Counted from the first letter of the stretch, positions 1 through 9,019 are shown. The stretch: 64,000 nucleotides of DNA from Parachlamydiales bacterium (GCA_023265455.1 JAHFTQ010000003.1:99907-163906), one strand, 5' to 3'. The notes: generated by a model from the letters alone, not told the origin. Translations and numbers: made by a program.

Positions 1-54
1 CAACAGTTTTGGAAGCGGCTATCCCCTGATGAGAGAAAGATTGTTTTAGCTTAC

Positions 55-1203
55 TTAAATCCTAAAGATCTCTTGACGGGCCTCTTGCATGATGTAGAAC
101 GACCCGCAGATCACCACCAGTCCATCCGTGGCTTCTAAGGCAGCTTTGACACCCTCTTGAATGGAAGGTTTAGGGGAAAAATGAAGGATCCCCTCATTTT
201 GCAGGAGTTGACTCATTTCCCCAAGGGCTATCGCCTTCACTGAAGGAGAGGGGACGAGGTAGAGATGAGCCGCTTTTGCAGCCAGAAGCTTTAAGCAAGA
301 CCGGATGTCTTTATCCGCCGACATTCCCACCACCGCTGACCAAGACTGCCCAGGATAGTGAAGCGCAATAGCTTCCATCAGCCGCTGGAACCCCGCTACG
401 TTATGAGCGACATCAAAGATCACACGTCCTTGACATTCAAACCGGCAAGGGGGCCTATTTTTGATCCCTTCTTCGATATGGGCGTCTGTTAATGGAAAGT
501 GGCACTGTAGAATCTTCAAGGCTTCTTTAGCAACGGCACTATTTTCAAGATCATAAAATCCTGGCTGAGCGGCAACCTGGTAAACAGGACTTCTACAAAG
601 CCAAGTTTTTTCTTGAATGCAGGGATAATCGGAAGAAGGGCCTAAAACAACGGGAACTCCCGGCTTGATGATTCCCCCTTTTTGATAGGCGATCTCATCT
701 AAAGTAGATCCGAGAAACTCTTCGTGATCTTTGGCAATGGACGTGATCACAGAAACCAGGGGGGTGATAACGTTTGTTGCATCTTCTAAGCCCCCCATTC
801 CCGCTTCAAAGACAACGATGTCGACATTTTCCTCTAGGAAATAATCAAAAGCCAGAAGTGTTGCAAGCTCAAAAAAACAAAGTTCTTTGTACTTAAAAAG
901 CAAAGGAAGCTTTTGGCGGACAATTTCTTCAGGGATTTGAGAGCCGTTAATCGTGATCCGTTCGCAAAAAGACTCGAGATGAGGTGAGGTAAAAAGCCCC
1001 ACTTTTAAACCTGCAAGCTCAAGGGCACGGGCCATTTTAAGTGAGACAGATCCTTTCCCATTGGTCCCCGCAATATGCACCGAGGGATAACCGCTGTAGG
1101 AAGAGCCTCGGCTTTTGGCAATTTGATAAAAGGGGTGTAAACCCCCTTCTCGGATGCAATGCCGTCTAGAAAATAGCTCTTGGATCACTTGAATATAGTT
1201 CAT
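55..1203 (-). CDS. folC: Folylpolyglutamate / dihydrofolate synthase
   Basis: Mur-ligase-type enzyme that adds glutamate to dihydropteroate or folates using ATP in the cytosol. The P-loop GTNGKGS lies at residues 46-52, in the context HIAGTNGKGS typical of FolC. The central region has the GLEDATNV motif and a VIFDVAHN segment marking the start of the C-terminal Mur-ligase lobe. At 382 residues it is somewhat shorter than the usual 420 or so, and the shortening is spread over the loops. The ATG at 1203 overlaps the stop of the PHP gene by 4 bp, so it is the last gene of nusB-murB-PHP-folC and probably translationally coupled. Family assignment is firm; whether it has both synthase activities cannot be read from sequence. 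Confidence 0.93.
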   Translation of the reverse strand: MNYIQVIQELFSRRHCIREGGLHPFYQIAKSRGSSYSGYPSVHIAGTNGKGSVSLKMARALELAGLKVGLFTSPHLESFCERITINGSQIPEEIVRQKLPLLFKYKELCFFELATLLAFDYFLEENVDIVVFEAGMGGLEDATNVITPLVSVITSIAKDHEEFLGSTLDEIAYQKGGIIKPGVPVVLGPSSDYPCIQEKTWLCRSPVYQVAAQPGFYDLENSAVAKEALKILQCHFPLTDAHIEEGIKNRPPCRFECQGRVIFDVAHNVAGFQRLMEAIALHYPGQSWSAVVGMSADKDIRSCLKLLAAKAAHLYLVPSPSVKAIALGEMSQLLQNEGILHFSPKPSIQEGVKAALEATDGLVVICGSFYIMQEARQEIFRI

Positions 1204-2003
1204 CCAAAAATACGCTCAAAAGTGTTTTGATCGACACCGCTACAACCGAGCTCAAGCTCGGGTTTGACAGTTCCATGAAAATCAGATCCCCCACTCACAA
1301 TCCACCCCCGGGCCTTGGCAATCTCAAGCCACGACCGTTGAAACAACCTGGCATAATAACATTCAATCCCATCGAAGGGCAGCCGCAAAAGACGGTCTAG
1401 GGCGATATCCCCTGGCAGTAATTGAGGATGAGCAATGAACGCTTTTCCTCCTGCACTATGGATCACATCAATGGCTTCTTGAGGCTGAAAAGCCTCACCT
1501 TGCACATAACATTTTTTGCCTTCAGCAATATACTGATGAAACGCCTCGCGAAGATTTTTGACGACCCCTTTTTCCACCATTAATTGAGCAATGTGGGGAC
1601 GTCCCACCGTCTTGCCAGAAGCTTTTGATATGAGCTCATCGTAGGAGATCTCAATCCCTTGATTTTTCAGCTGGTCTAAGATGGCCCGGTTGCGAGATTC
1701 GCGCCGGTAGAGATGTCTTTCACAAAGCTTAAGCAGGGCAGGATGGTCCAGATTAAAACCATAGCCCAGTAAATGAAGGCTGGTCTTCTCAAATTGGCAA
1801 GAAAATTCGATCCCCGTTCCAAGGCGTATTCCCGCCTCTTGAGCTGCTTGAAGAGCTTCGGGGTAGGCATCTAGTGTATCATGGTCCGTAATCGAAAGCC
1901 CCTTTAGGCCGATCGCTTTTGCTTTCCAGACAAGATCCTTCGGGGTCACAGTCCCATCAGAACACGTCGTATGACAATGCAAATCTGCCCAAAATGTCGT
2001 CAT
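1200..2003 (-). CDS. PHP-domain phosphoesterase (RNase AM / TrpH type)
   Basis: PHP-superfamily metal-dependent phosphoesterase of 267 residues. Metal-binding motifs are visible: DLHCH at residues 7-11, TDHDT at 39-43, H192 in the AHP motif, and SDFHG at 240-244. This set matches the YciV/TrpH group, whose characterised members hydrolyse 3',5'-nucleotide bisphosphates or trim 5' ends of RNA. Start ATG at 2003 overlaps murB stop by 4 bp and its own stop overlaps the folC start. The exact substrate is inference from family; pAp removal is the commonest activity. Cytosolic, no signal peptide. Confidence 0.88.
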   Translation of the reverse strand: MTTFWADLHCHTTCSDGTVTPKDLVWKAKAIGLKGLSITDHDTLDAYPEALQAAQEAGIRLGTGIEFSCQFEKTSLHLLGYGFNLDHPALLKLCERHLYRRESRNRAILDQLKNQGIEISYDELISKASGKTVGRPHIAQLMVEKGVVKNLREAFHQYIAEGKKCYVQGEAFQPQEAIDVIHSAGGKAFIAHPQLLPGDIALDRLLRLPFDGIECYYARLFQRSWLEIAKARGWIVSGGSDFHGTVKPELELGCSGVDQNTFERIFG

Positions 2004-2857
2004 GAATAGGGTATAACCTTGATTTCCATTTCCAGATCGTAGCCGGTTTTTTCACTAACCGTTTTTTTTACATGTGAAGCCAAAGCGATCACATCCTGAG
2101 CTGTCGCATCACTTCGATTCACAATAAAATTCGCATGAAGATGAGAGACTTCAGCTCCTCCGATGGAAAAACCCTTCAGTCCCGAACGCTCGATGAGTTC
2201 TCCTGCAGAGACTCCCCCGTGGGCATTGCGAAAAACACATCCTGCTGACGAATCTCCGTAAGGCTGCGTTTTTGTCCGATAATCGATAATACCAAGCTGC
2301 CGCGCTCTTGCCTCCGATGACGGCGTTAACTGAAACCTTGCTGCTGCAATCGCTCCTTGTTGGTTTTGAAAACAAGAAAATCGGTAACCCCAAGTGAGCT
2401 TGTCTTTGGGTATCACGTTGACATCTCCTCTCTCATTGACAAACGTCACCTCTGTCAGCGCGTGAAATGTCTCTCCCCCATTGGCGCCAGCATTCATGTA
2501 AACAGCTCCCCCTACCGATCCTGGAATGCCTGAGGCAAACTCGAGTCCTTCATACCCTTTGCGCGCTGTCTGCGTTCCCAGCAAGGAAAAGCTATATCCT
2601 GCGCCGACATAAAACTCTCCTTCTTTTTGCTCGCAGAAGAGAATTTTATTTAAGATCACCAACCCCTCAAAACCGCTATCAGAAAAAAGGGTGTTCGATC
2701 CTTTGCCTAAAATGAAATAACGGAGTTTTTGTTGGTGACAATGAGCCAGTGCTTCTTGAAGTTGAGGAATCGTTTGAACTTCGATAAAGTATTTTGCAGG
2801 GCCGCCGATACCAAAAGTTGTAACCTGTTTGAGAAGGCGTCCTTCTTCAAACTGCAT
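2000..2857 (-). CDS. murB: UDP-N-acetylenolpyruvoylglucosamine reductase
   Basis: FAD-dependent reductase making UDP-MurNAc, the second committed step of peptidoglycan synthesis. Motifs seen: TTFGIGGPAKYF near the N-terminus, GKGSNTLFSD at 51-60, GIPGSVGGAVYMNAGA at 110-125, and SAGCVFRN at 204-211. The position that is the catalytic Ser in E. coli MurB is Cys207 here; I believe Cys at this place also occurs in other bacterial MurBs. 285 residues, the short MurB form. ATG at 2857 overlaps the nusB stop by 11 bp. Its presence agrees with Chlamydiae retaining the peptidoglycan pathway. Confidence 0.94.
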   Translation of the reverse strand: MQFEEGRLLKQVTTFGIGGPAKYFIEVQTIPQLQEALAHCHQQKLRYFILGKGSNTLFSDSGFEGLVILNKILFCEQKEGEFYVGAGYSFSLLGTQTARKGYEGLEFASGIPGSVGGAVYMNAGANGGETFHALTEVTFVNERGDVNVIPKDKLTWGYRFSCFQNQQGAIAAARFQLTPSSEARARQLGIIDYRTKTQPYGDSSAGCVFRNAHGGVSAGELIERSGLKGFSIGGAEVSHLHANFIVNRSDATAQDVIALASHVKKTVSEKTGYDLEMEIKVIPYS

Positions 2858-3263
2858 GGGTGGCTTTTTGTTTATAAAGTGTATCTAAAATCGCATTGAT
2901 AAAATGGGCGCTCTCTGCGGATGCGAACTTACGCGCTAAACGCATCGCTTCACTGATCGCGACTTTGGGAGGAATTTCTGTAGAAAAATAGAGCTCGTAG
3001 ACTCCTAAGCGAAGTAAATTTTTTTCAACACGCGGAATCCGCTCGAACTCATATTCGGTGGCTGTTTTAGCAATCATTTCATCGATGACGGCCTGCTGGG
3101 CTTGAATCTCCCCTGCCCGATTTTGTGCCATGTACATCGATTTTTTTGTGACTAAATGGTGCTGCATCAAAAATGGGATGATCTCCTCCTGATTATCCGG
3201 CGCAAAATCAGCGCTGTACAGGAGGTGAAAAATAATTTCTCGCATTTTGTGAGGAGTTAGCAT
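2847..3263 (-). CDS. nusB: Transcription antitermination protein NusB
   Basis: All-helical RNA-binding factor that, with NusE (S10), assembles the rRNA antitermination complex. Family features: an MREIIFHLLYS start, the ERIPRVEKNLLRLGVYEL segment and a final segment SAHFINAILD close to the C-terminus. I choose the ATG at 3263 (138 residues). The in-frame TTG at 3287 lies upstream of the likely transcription start, because a TTGTTT-17-TATACT promoter ends 6 nt before this ATG. A further ATG at 3245 is possible. First gene of the nusB-murB-PHP-folC operon; may be translated from a leaderless mRNA. Confidence 0.9.
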   Translation of the reverse strand: MLTPHKMREIIFHLLYSADFAPDNQEEIIPFLMQHHLVTKKSMYMAQNRAGEIQAQQAVIDEMIAKTATEYEFERIPRVEKNLLRLGVYELYFSTEIPPKVAISEAMRLARKFASAESAHFINAILDTLYKQKATHAV

Positions 3264-3269
3264 TTCAGC

Positions 3270-3298
3270 AGTATAGCAAAAATTCAATCTTGAAACAA
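3270..3298 (-). promoter_or_regulatory. Promoter of nusB operon, apparently leaderless
   Basis: Read on the minus strand: -35 TTGTTT (3298-3293), 17-nt spacer, -10 TATACT (3275-3270), then only 6 nt to the nusB ATG at 3263. No Shine-Dalgarno sequence precedes that ATG. Transcription would start at or next to the A of ATG. Confidence 0.6.
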
Positions 3299-3319
3299 CC
3301 CCCTTTTAACATATTTTGA

Positions 3320-3348
3320 TTGCTGTTAAACAGTCATCTCTCTATAAC
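3320..3348 (+). promoter_or_regulatory. Promoter of exonuclease gene, near-leaderless
   Basis: -35 TTGCTG (3320-3325), 17-nt spacer, -10 TATAAC (3343-3348). The ATG at 3358 follows after 9 nt and has no Shine-Dalgarno sequence in front of it. Divergent from the nusB promoter. Confidence 0.5.
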
Positions 3349-3357
3349 TGTTAGACT

Positions 3358-3942
3358 ATGCTAGGAATTTTTTTAGATACAGAGACAAATGGGCTTAACC
3401 CATTTCGTCATAGGGTCTTAGAGATTGCTTTTAAAATTGTCGATGTTAAGACAGGGCAAATCAAGGATTCTTATGAATCGATCGTTCATCAAACTCAAGA
3501 AGTTTGGAAGGGAAGTGACCCTGACAGCCTTCGAGTTAACGGCTTTACCTACGAACTCGTCTGCCAAGGAAAAAAAGCCGATGTTGTGGCAACTGAGATC
3601 ACCAACTGCTTGCAAAGAAATCAAATTCAAAGAGGCACGGCCGTTTTCATCTGCCAAAATCCCTCTTTCGATCGCATCTTTTTTTCTCAGCTGGTTGATC
3701 CCGATCTTCAAGAAAAGCTCCATTGGCCCTACTACTGGCTTGACTTTGCATCGATGTATTGGGCAGAAGCTGTGCGTAACGGCCAAGACAATCCCAATCT
3801 TCTCCCTTGGAAAACAGGATTTTCTAAAGACCGCATCGCCTCTGCATATCATCTGCCGTCAGAAGAAAACCCGCACCGAGCTATGCAAGGCGTCGATCAT
3901 CTGATGCTCTGCTACCAAAACGTAATTGGCTTCACGGATTAA
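3358..3942 (+). CDS. DEDDh-family 3'-5' exonuclease (DnaQ-like)
   Basis: 194-residue exonuclease of the DnaQ/RNase T superfamily. Exo I motif FLDTETNG at residues 5-12 (Asp7, Glu9), Exo II-like NPSFDRIFF in the middle, and Exo III HRAMQGVDHL near the C-terminus supply the D-E-D-D and catalytic His. It is a stand-alone exonuclease domain, so it could proofread, or process RNA or DNA ends; nothing in sequence decides this. Transcribed divergently from nusB and followed after 49 bp by cdaA, which has its own promoter-like sequence. Confidence 0.85.
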   Translation: MLGIFLDTETNGLNPFRHRVLEIAFKIVDVKTGQIKDSYESIVHQTQEVWKGSDPDSLRVNGFTYELVCQGKKADVVATEITNCLQRNQIQRGTAVFICQNPSFDRIFFSQLVDPDLQEKLHWPYYWLDFASMYWAEAVRNGQDNPNLLPWKTGFSKDRIASAYHLPSEENPHRAMQGVDHLMLCYQNVIGFTD

Positions 3943-3951
3943 TAAATTTCA

Positions 3952-3980
3952 TTGAAAGCAACTCTTCTTCTCTCTAGAAT
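3952..3980 (+). promoter_or_regulatory. Promoter of the cdaA operon
   Basis: -35 TTGAAA (3952-3957), 17-nt spacer, -10 TAGAAT (3975-3980). The cdaA ATG lies 11 nt after the -10 box, giving a leader of about 4 nt and no Shine-Dalgarno sequence. Confidence 0.6.
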
Positions 3981-3991
3981 GGCTTTAATCC

Positions 3992-4792
3992 ATGAATATC
4001 TTAAGTGCCCTCACACCCTTCGTTGAAATTTTCGCCATAGCGCTGGTGCTCAATTACCTACTTTCTCTTTTTTCGAACACAAGGTCGAAAGATCTTTTAT
4101 TTGGGGCTCTGGCTTTCATCTTGATTTTTGCCATTACATCCGTGATTCACCTCCCGATCCTTCATACGATTATGGCCAATTTAACCAACGTCGCGGCCAT
4201 TGCCCTTCTGGTTGTTTTTCAGCCTGAATTGAGGGTCGCGCTGTCAAAATTAAGTTTGAAAGGAAAAAGATATCGGGAAGTGACAGAATTTGATAAATTC
4301 TTAGATCAGCTGACCAATTCAGTCTACCGATTAGCTGAAAAAAGATTAGGAGCCTTAATCGCTTTGGAACACGAAGACAGTCTTGATGAATTCGCACAAA
4401 AAGCCGTGGTCCTCAATGCTAGGTTTTCGTCAGAGCTTTTAGAGACGATCTTTACCACTTCGACTCCTCTTCATGACGGAGCTGTTATCATCCGGGACAT
4501 GACGCTTGTCGCAGCTGCTGTGATCCTCCCTTTAGCAGACGACTCTCCCGCTTTGACAAGGACGATGAGAACACGCCATCGTGCAGCACTGGGAATCTCT
4601 CAACGTACGGATGCTCTTGTCGTCGTCGTTTCAGAAGAGAGTGGAAAAATTTCTCTAGCTCGTGGCAATTTCATCACTGAAGGTGCTAAACCTGGTACTT
4701 TTAAAGGGATCATCCGCAGTATCTATAGTACTCCTAAGGAATCTCCCTCGTACAAGGCCAAGTTCAGCCTAAGAAGGCTCATAGGAGTTTAA
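3992..4792 (+). CDS. cdaA: Membrane diadenylate cyclase (c-di-AMP synthase)
   Basis: CdaA/DacA-type enzyme that joins two ATP into the second messenger c-di-AMP at the cytoplasmic face of the inner membrane. Residues 1-80 hold about three hydrophobic segments; a linker follows and then the DAC domain, with DGA at 162-164 and RHR at 195-197 (context TMRTRHRAALG), the ATP and metal contacts of the family. 266 residues, normal length. It is followed after 3 bp by the YbbR-type gene, the usual partner pair; Chlamydia has the same pair next to its HtrB-type acyltransferase. In Chlamydia c-di-AMP is a known STING ligand; the same role here is inference. Confidence 0.95.
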   Translation: MNILSALTPFVEIFAIALVLNYLLSLFSNTRSKDLLFGALAFILIFAITSVIHLPILHTIMANLTNVAAIALLVVFQPELRVALSKLSLKGKRYREVTEFDKFLDQLTNSVYRLAEKRLGALIALEHEDSLDEFAQKAVVLNARFSSELLETIFTTSTPLHDGAVIIRDMTLVAAAVILPLADDSPALTRTMRTRHRAALGISQRTDALVVVVSEESGKISLARGNFITEGAKPGTFKGIIRSIYSTPKESPSYKAKFSLRRLIGV

Positions 4793-4795
4793 GGG

Positions 4796-6040
4796 ATGTC
4801 TTTATTTCGAAACCTATTTTTGAACCATTGGGAGCGGAAACTCAGCTCTCTTTTTTTAGCTACCCTTATTTGGCTTGCTGTCAATCACTCTTTGACAACA
4901 ACTGAGGTTCTAGAGGACATCTCTGTCCGCCTGATCAATCTCCCTGCTGGAATAACCGTTGAAGGGTTGCAACCGAGTGGGATTCTTTCAAAAAAGATTT
5001 CCCTTTCACTCCAGGGAAATAAAAAGCAACTTGCTGAAATCACCTCTAACGATATTGAAATCGTCCTCGATACCATGAACAAGTCAGGCGATTGGATTGC
5101 TCCCATTACCCGTAAAAATCTCAACTGCCTCAATCCTACTATTGATCTTTCAAAGGCCATCAAAAAAGTCGGAACTCAGCAACTTCACATTACATTCACC
5201 CGCTTAGTCACAGAAAAAATCCAGGTCCTCGTTACCTACCCTCTAGGAGAAGCCCCTCACGGTTACCAATTCCTAGACGTTTGGCCTTGCCATTTGAATA
5301 TGACCGTCAGCGGACCTGAAGAAGTTGTTAAACACCTAAAAGCCAAAGGAATTAACCTCTCATTTAACTTGAGTGAAATTCCTAAAGCAACTCTGGAAGA
5401 TCTCCAAAGCCGCCAACAAATCGCCTCAGATGCTATTGCCTTCATTGTCCCTGACGATTGGAAGCAGATTGTGATCCCTTCGTTATCGGATCGCCCTTTT
5501 GAAATTGATGATCCTCAGGCACGTGAGCTGCGGATTGATTTCATTAGAAACGATCTCCACCCGATTACTAAACCACTCCCCATTACCCTTTTTTTTACAC
5601 CCGAACACAGCTTAGCGCTCAATCCTGAAAAACTTTCTTTAGCAACGAGCCCCCTAGTCCAACAACTCAATGGCCTCTACTTACTGCGCCAATCTCTCTA
5701 TGCCAAAGGTGTAAGCCGCTTGTTTGTCGACTTGGTGCAAGATATGTTAGAAATCACGATTTTGCCAACTCCTAAACCTCACAAGACAGACCTAGAATGG
5801 AGCCTTCAATTTCTCAATCCTCGCGTGCTCGAAGATCGGTATGTCTCTACACTGATGTCAGACTACCAAGACATTACCGAAGACTCTACTCTAGCAAAAA
5901 AAAGAGAAGACCACCTCCGAGAGAGGTTCCGCCGTTATATGAACCAATTCCAGCTTTATAAGTCCGAACAAGAAAAACTCGATCTGAGGGTTGATATGAA
6001 AGGCAATAAGATCATTATCCAAGAGAAAGTTAGTGAGTAA
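4796..6040 (+). CDS. YbbR-domain protein, likely CdaA regulator
   Basis: 414-residue protein with an N-terminal membrane anchor (about residues 14-31, hydrophobic with a WERKLSSLFLA start) and several beta-rich YbbR-like units. In other bacteria the YbbR protein CdaR binds CdaA and tunes c-di-AMP output; placement 3 bp after cdaA supports that role. A purine-rich Shine-Dalgarno region precedes the ATG. The C-terminal 60 residues are charged and probably helical. Most of the chain should lie outside the cytoplasm. The assignment rests on context plus the anchor and beta-rich pattern. Confidence 0.82.
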   Translation: MSLFRNLFLNHWERKLSSLFLATLIWLAVNHSLTTTEVLEDISVRLINLPAGITVEGLQPSGILSKKISLSLQGNKKQLAEITSNDIEIVLDTMNKSGDWIAPITRKNLNCLNPTIDLSKAIKKVGTQQLHITFTRLVTEKIQVLVTYPLGEAPHGYQFLDVWPCHLNMTVSGPEEVVKHLKAKGINLSFNLSEIPKATLEDLQSRQQIASDAIAFIVPDDWKQIVIPSLSDRPFEIDDPQARELRIDFIRNDLHPITKPLPITLFFTPEHSLALNPEKLSLATSPLVQQLNGLYLLRQSLYAKGVSRLFVDLVQDMLEITILPTPKPHKTDLEWSLQFLNPRVLEDRYVSTLMSDYQDITEDSTLAKKREDHLRERFRRYMNQFQLYKSEQEKLDLRVDMKGNKIIIQEKVSE

Positions 6041-7151
6041 TATCGCCATTATCAAAAAAGACCTGCCGTCCCTAGGGCAGGGAGGCGGTCTTGAGAAGGC
6101 CACGCGCAGAATCGTGGACGCCTTCCAACAAAAGGGCTCTCATGTCACCCTTTTAACCACAGGCAGTCCCTCAGGTTATCGGGCACTGACGTGTCAATTG
6201 AAAAGCTACTTCAAGTTTCGCCGTTTGATCGAGTTTGATAACTGGTGCCAAAAAACCGTACAGTCCCAATCCTTTGATGTCATCCTTAGCATGGATCGAG
6301 CCTCCTTGCAAACCCATCATCGCGCAGGCAATGGAGTCCATGCCGCCTATCTTGCGCTTCGTCAAAAATATGAAGGTCTGCTGAGGGGTTGGACATTTCC
6401 TATTAACCCCCTCCACCAAACCATTCTAAAGTTAGAAAAAGCCACCTTTGAAGACCCCCGTTTACGGGGCATCATTGTCAATTCCCATCTCGTCCGCCGC
6501 CAAATTTTAGAGTTTTATTCCACTTCCCCTGATAAGATCCACGTCGTCCATAACGGAGTTGAGTGGCAGGAGATGGAAAGCGATTTTAACACCGCTTTTG
6601 TCTCAAAACATCAGATCGCAAAAGAGCTCGGCTTGAAAATCGATTGTTTAAATTTTCTTTTCGTCGGTCACAATTTTCAGCGCAAGGGACTCACTCCCCT
6701 ACTGTATGCACTGAGTCACTTGCAAAACAAAAACTTTCACCTCTCCGTTGTAGGAACAGACAAAAACCCGAACGCTTTCCGAAAATTGTGCCAACAACTA
6801 GACCTCTCTCAACACGTCACTTTTTTCGGTCCTCAGCCCTCTCTTCGCCCCTTCTACCAAGTCGCAGACGCTCTGGTCTTGCCTTCCCTTTACGACCCCT
6901 TTGCCAACGTCACCGTAGAGGCCCTGGCCATGGGGCTTTTCGTGATCACATCCTCTACAAATGGAGGACATGAAGTTCTTACAAAAAGCTCCGGAATCAC
7001 CCTTGAAACCCCCCACTCTGTCGAAGAGCTCACCGCAGCTTTAACTCTAGCCCTCAATAAAACCCTCTCCTCTGCTCAAACCATTCGATCCTCAGTGCAA
7101 CACCTCGATTTCACAGGGCAACTAGGTAAAGTGTGTCAGATATGTTGCTAA
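6033..7151 (+). CDS. Glycosyltransferase family 4 (WaaG-like)
   Basis: GT-B fold sugar transferase, 372 residues. N-terminal donor-side glycine loop LGQGGGLEKATRRI; an acceptor-side motif resembling LPS glucosyltransferase WaaG (HHRAGNGVHAAYL); VVHNGVEW in the linker; FVGHNFQRKGL and the C-terminal nucleotide-sugar site DPFANVTVEALAMG. The GTG start at 6033 overlaps the YbbR stop by 8 bp. Position between YbbR and a lipid A acyltransferase suggests work on lipooligosaccharide or another envelope glycolipid at the inner membrane. Sugar and acceptor are unknown. Confidence 0.85.
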   Translation: MSNIAIIKKDLPSLGQGGGLEKATRRIVDAFQQKGSHVTLLTTGSPSGYRALTCQLKSYFKFRRLIEFDNWCQKTVQSQSFDVILSMDRASLQTHHRAGNGVHAAYLALRQKYEGLLRGWTFPINPLHQTILKLEKATFEDPRLRGIIVNSHLVRRQILEFYSTSPDKIHVVHNGVEWQEMESDFNTAFVSKHQIAKELGLKIDCLNFLFVGHNFQRKGLTPLLYALSHLQNKNFHLSVVGTDKNPNAFRKLCQQLDLSQHVTFFGPQPSLRPFYQVADALVLPSLYDPFANVTVEALAMGLFVITSSTNGGHEVLTKSSGITLETPHSVEELTAALTLALNKTLSSAQTIRSSVQHLDFTGQLGKVCQICC

Positions 7152-8302
7152 AATATTGGATTTTCCGGTTTTTTACTTTTCCTTTTCAGTTTTTACCCTA
7201 TCCTGTGATCCACCGTCTGGGATCTCTCCTAGGTCTTCTCATTTTTTACGCCTACCCCAAATACCGCAAACGGGCCCTATCGAACCTGGCCCTTGCTACC
7301 GACCTGCACCTCACCCCCGATGAAATCGTCAAGACAGCCCGCAGCTCTCTGCAAAATCTCGCTATCACAGCCCTGGAATATCCCCGCCTTTCGATCGACA
7401 AAAACATCCACCGCCTGGCCACCTGTGAAAATCCCGAAGTTGCAGCAGCGCTGATTCAATCAGGGCGCGGCGTCATCTTTTTCTGTGGCCATCAAGCTAA
7501 CTGGGAAATCCTCTTCCTAGAGGGAACTCCCCGGATGCCCGGCATTGCCATTGGCCGCCCGATTAAAAATCCTTACCTCTACCGCTGGGTTGTTGCCATG
7601 CGAGAAAAATTTGGAGGAAAAATCATTCTTCCCAAAGAGGCCTACCGCTCCTCTGTCCGCGCTCTTAAAGAAGGAAAATTCGTTGGAATTGTCGGCGATC
7701 AGGGAATGCCCAATGCCGGCTTTTCCTGCCCTTTTCTAGGACGTGAAGCGTGGACCTCCCCCCTTCCAGCTCTATTATCGGCTCGCACCGGATGCCCCAT
7801 CATCGTCGCTTCAACACGCCGCCAAGATGGAAAATATCTGATCCATTACAGCGACCCGATTTGGCCCGAAGCCGATCCCTCCTCTCAAATGCGGCAAGTC
7901 TTAACCGTTTTTGAAAACACCGTCAAAGCAAGACCCCACGAATGGCTTTGGATCCACAACCGCTGGAAACAACAGCTCCCCGGAAAATTGCAAAAAGAGT
8001 TCCGTCACGACTCGCTTGCCCTCATCTTTCCTGACAACCCCGATTTTCTCTCTTTCCTCCCTCGTATCCGAGAACTCTATCCCCGCGAGCAGATCACCGC
8101 CTTCATCCCCTCTCACCTCAAGGCAACCTCCGATGTGGAACTTAAGACCTTCGAAGAGCTTCTAAAACCCGATTACCGCTTTAAAATGGTGATCGACTTC
8201 ACTAACAATAAAAAACTCCAGCACCATTTCTCTAAGCTAAGCGCCCTCAAAATCGCCTCTTTCCAAACTCCTGAAGAGTTCCTCTCTCATGCCAGCCGAT
8301 AG
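7133..8302 (+). CDS. Lipid A biosynthesis acyltransferase (HtrB/LpxL family)
   Basis: Inner-membrane late acyltransferase that transfers a fatty acyl chain to lipid A. N-terminal hydrophobic anchor (residues 8-40); catalytic HX4E motif as HQANWE at 120-125; conserved GDQGM and FLGREAWTSPLPALLS further on; RWK motif near 285. Overlaps the upstream glycosyltransferase by 19 bp from a GTG start at 7133; an ATG at 7142 (MLLKYW) is the alternative. The last 90 residues extend beyond the usual family end. In Chlamydia the HtrB gene also lies next to ybbR and cdaA. Confidence 0.9.
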   Translation: MSDMLLKYWIFRFFTFPFQFLPYPVIHRLGSLLGLLIFYAYPKYRKRALSNLALATDLHLTPDEIVKTARSSLQNLAITALEYPRLSIDKNIHRLATCENPEVAAALIQSGRGVIFFCGHQANWEILFLEGTPRMPGIAIGRPIKNPYLYRWVVAMREKFGGKIILPKEAYRSSVRALKEGKFVGIVGDQGMPNAGFSCPFLGREAWTSPLPALLSARTGCPIIVASTRRQDGKYLIHYSDPIWPEADPSSQMRQVLTVFENTVKARPHEWLWIHNRWKQQLPGKLQKEFRHDSLALIFPDNPDFLSFLPRIRELYPREQITAFIPSHLKATSDVELKTFEELLKPDYRFKMVIDFTNNKKLQHHFSKLSALKIASFQTPEEFLSHASR

Positions 8303-9014
8303 ATTTTTCATCGATTCTCCACTCAACCCTTCCTCACTGGATTTAAGTGGAACAGAGTTTCATCACCTTGCCCATGTCATGCGCCTACGCCCTGGCCAAA
8401 AACTCGAACTCGTCAACGGACAAGGCGCTTTTGCTGAAGCCGAAGTCCTCGCCATTCATCGCGACCATGCAGAACTTAAGATTCTCTCGCACACCACCTC
8501 TTTGCCACCTCCTCACTCGCTCATCTTAAGCCTGGCCATGACTCGCCCCTCAGCCCTTGAGTGGACCGTTGAAAAAGCCACAGAACTTGGCGTTACCCAT
8601 CTCTGGATTTTTCCTGGAGAAAAAAGTGATAAGCCAACCCTTTCACCTTCCCAAGAATCTAGACTTCGCACCATTTTAGTCAGCGCCCTCAAGCAATGCG
8701 GCCGCCTCTTTCTTCCCACCTTAGATATCCGTCCTCCTCTCTCCGAATGGACTCCTCCCACCGGCTCCCTATTCTTTGGAGATCTCTCCCCCCAGGCCCC
8801 TCACCTCAAAGGCCCCTTTTCTGATCCTGTCATCTTTTTTATGGGCCCCGAGAAAGGGTTTTCTCCAGCAGAATTGGAAATCCTCACTCACACCTTTCAT
8901 GCCCAGGGCATCTCGCTCCATGAAAATACCCTCCGCGCCGAGACCGCTGCCCTCTCTGCCCTCAGTCAGTATCACTTGCTTCGGACTACGGACGGCGTCA
9001 AGAATTCCCTATAA
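8289..9014 (+). CDS. rsmE: 16S rRNA (uracil1498-N3)-methyltransferase
   Basis: SPOUT-class methyltransferase that uses SAM to methylate U1498 of 16S rRNA in 30S subunits. 241 residues. Seen: N-terminal PUA-like part with HHLAHVMRLRPGQ; KATELGV; and the trefoil-knot SAM site GPEKGFSPAELE followed by LRAETAALSAL near the C-terminus. ATG at 8289 overlaps the acyltransferase end by 14 bp, so it is the last gene of the cdaA operon. No odd features. Confidence 0.92.
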   Translation: MPADRFFIDSPLNPSSLDLSGTEFHHLAHVMRLRPGQKLELVNGQGAFAEAEVLAIHRDHAELKILSHTTSLPPPHSLILSLAMTRPSALEWTVEKATELGVTHLWIFPGEKSDKPTLSPSQESRLRTILVSALKQCGRLFLPTLDIRPPLSEWTPPTGSLFFGDLSPQAPHLKGPFSDPVIFFMGPEKGFSPAELEILTHTFHAQGISLHENTLRAETAALSALSQYHLLRTTDGVKNSL

Positions 9015-9019
9015 GTGGC

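Noticed and set aside
1..138. Plus-strand open frame from the window edge to a TAA at 136-138
   Set aside because: Only 45 codons, most of it antisense to the end of folC; could be the tail of an upstream gene but cannot be supported.
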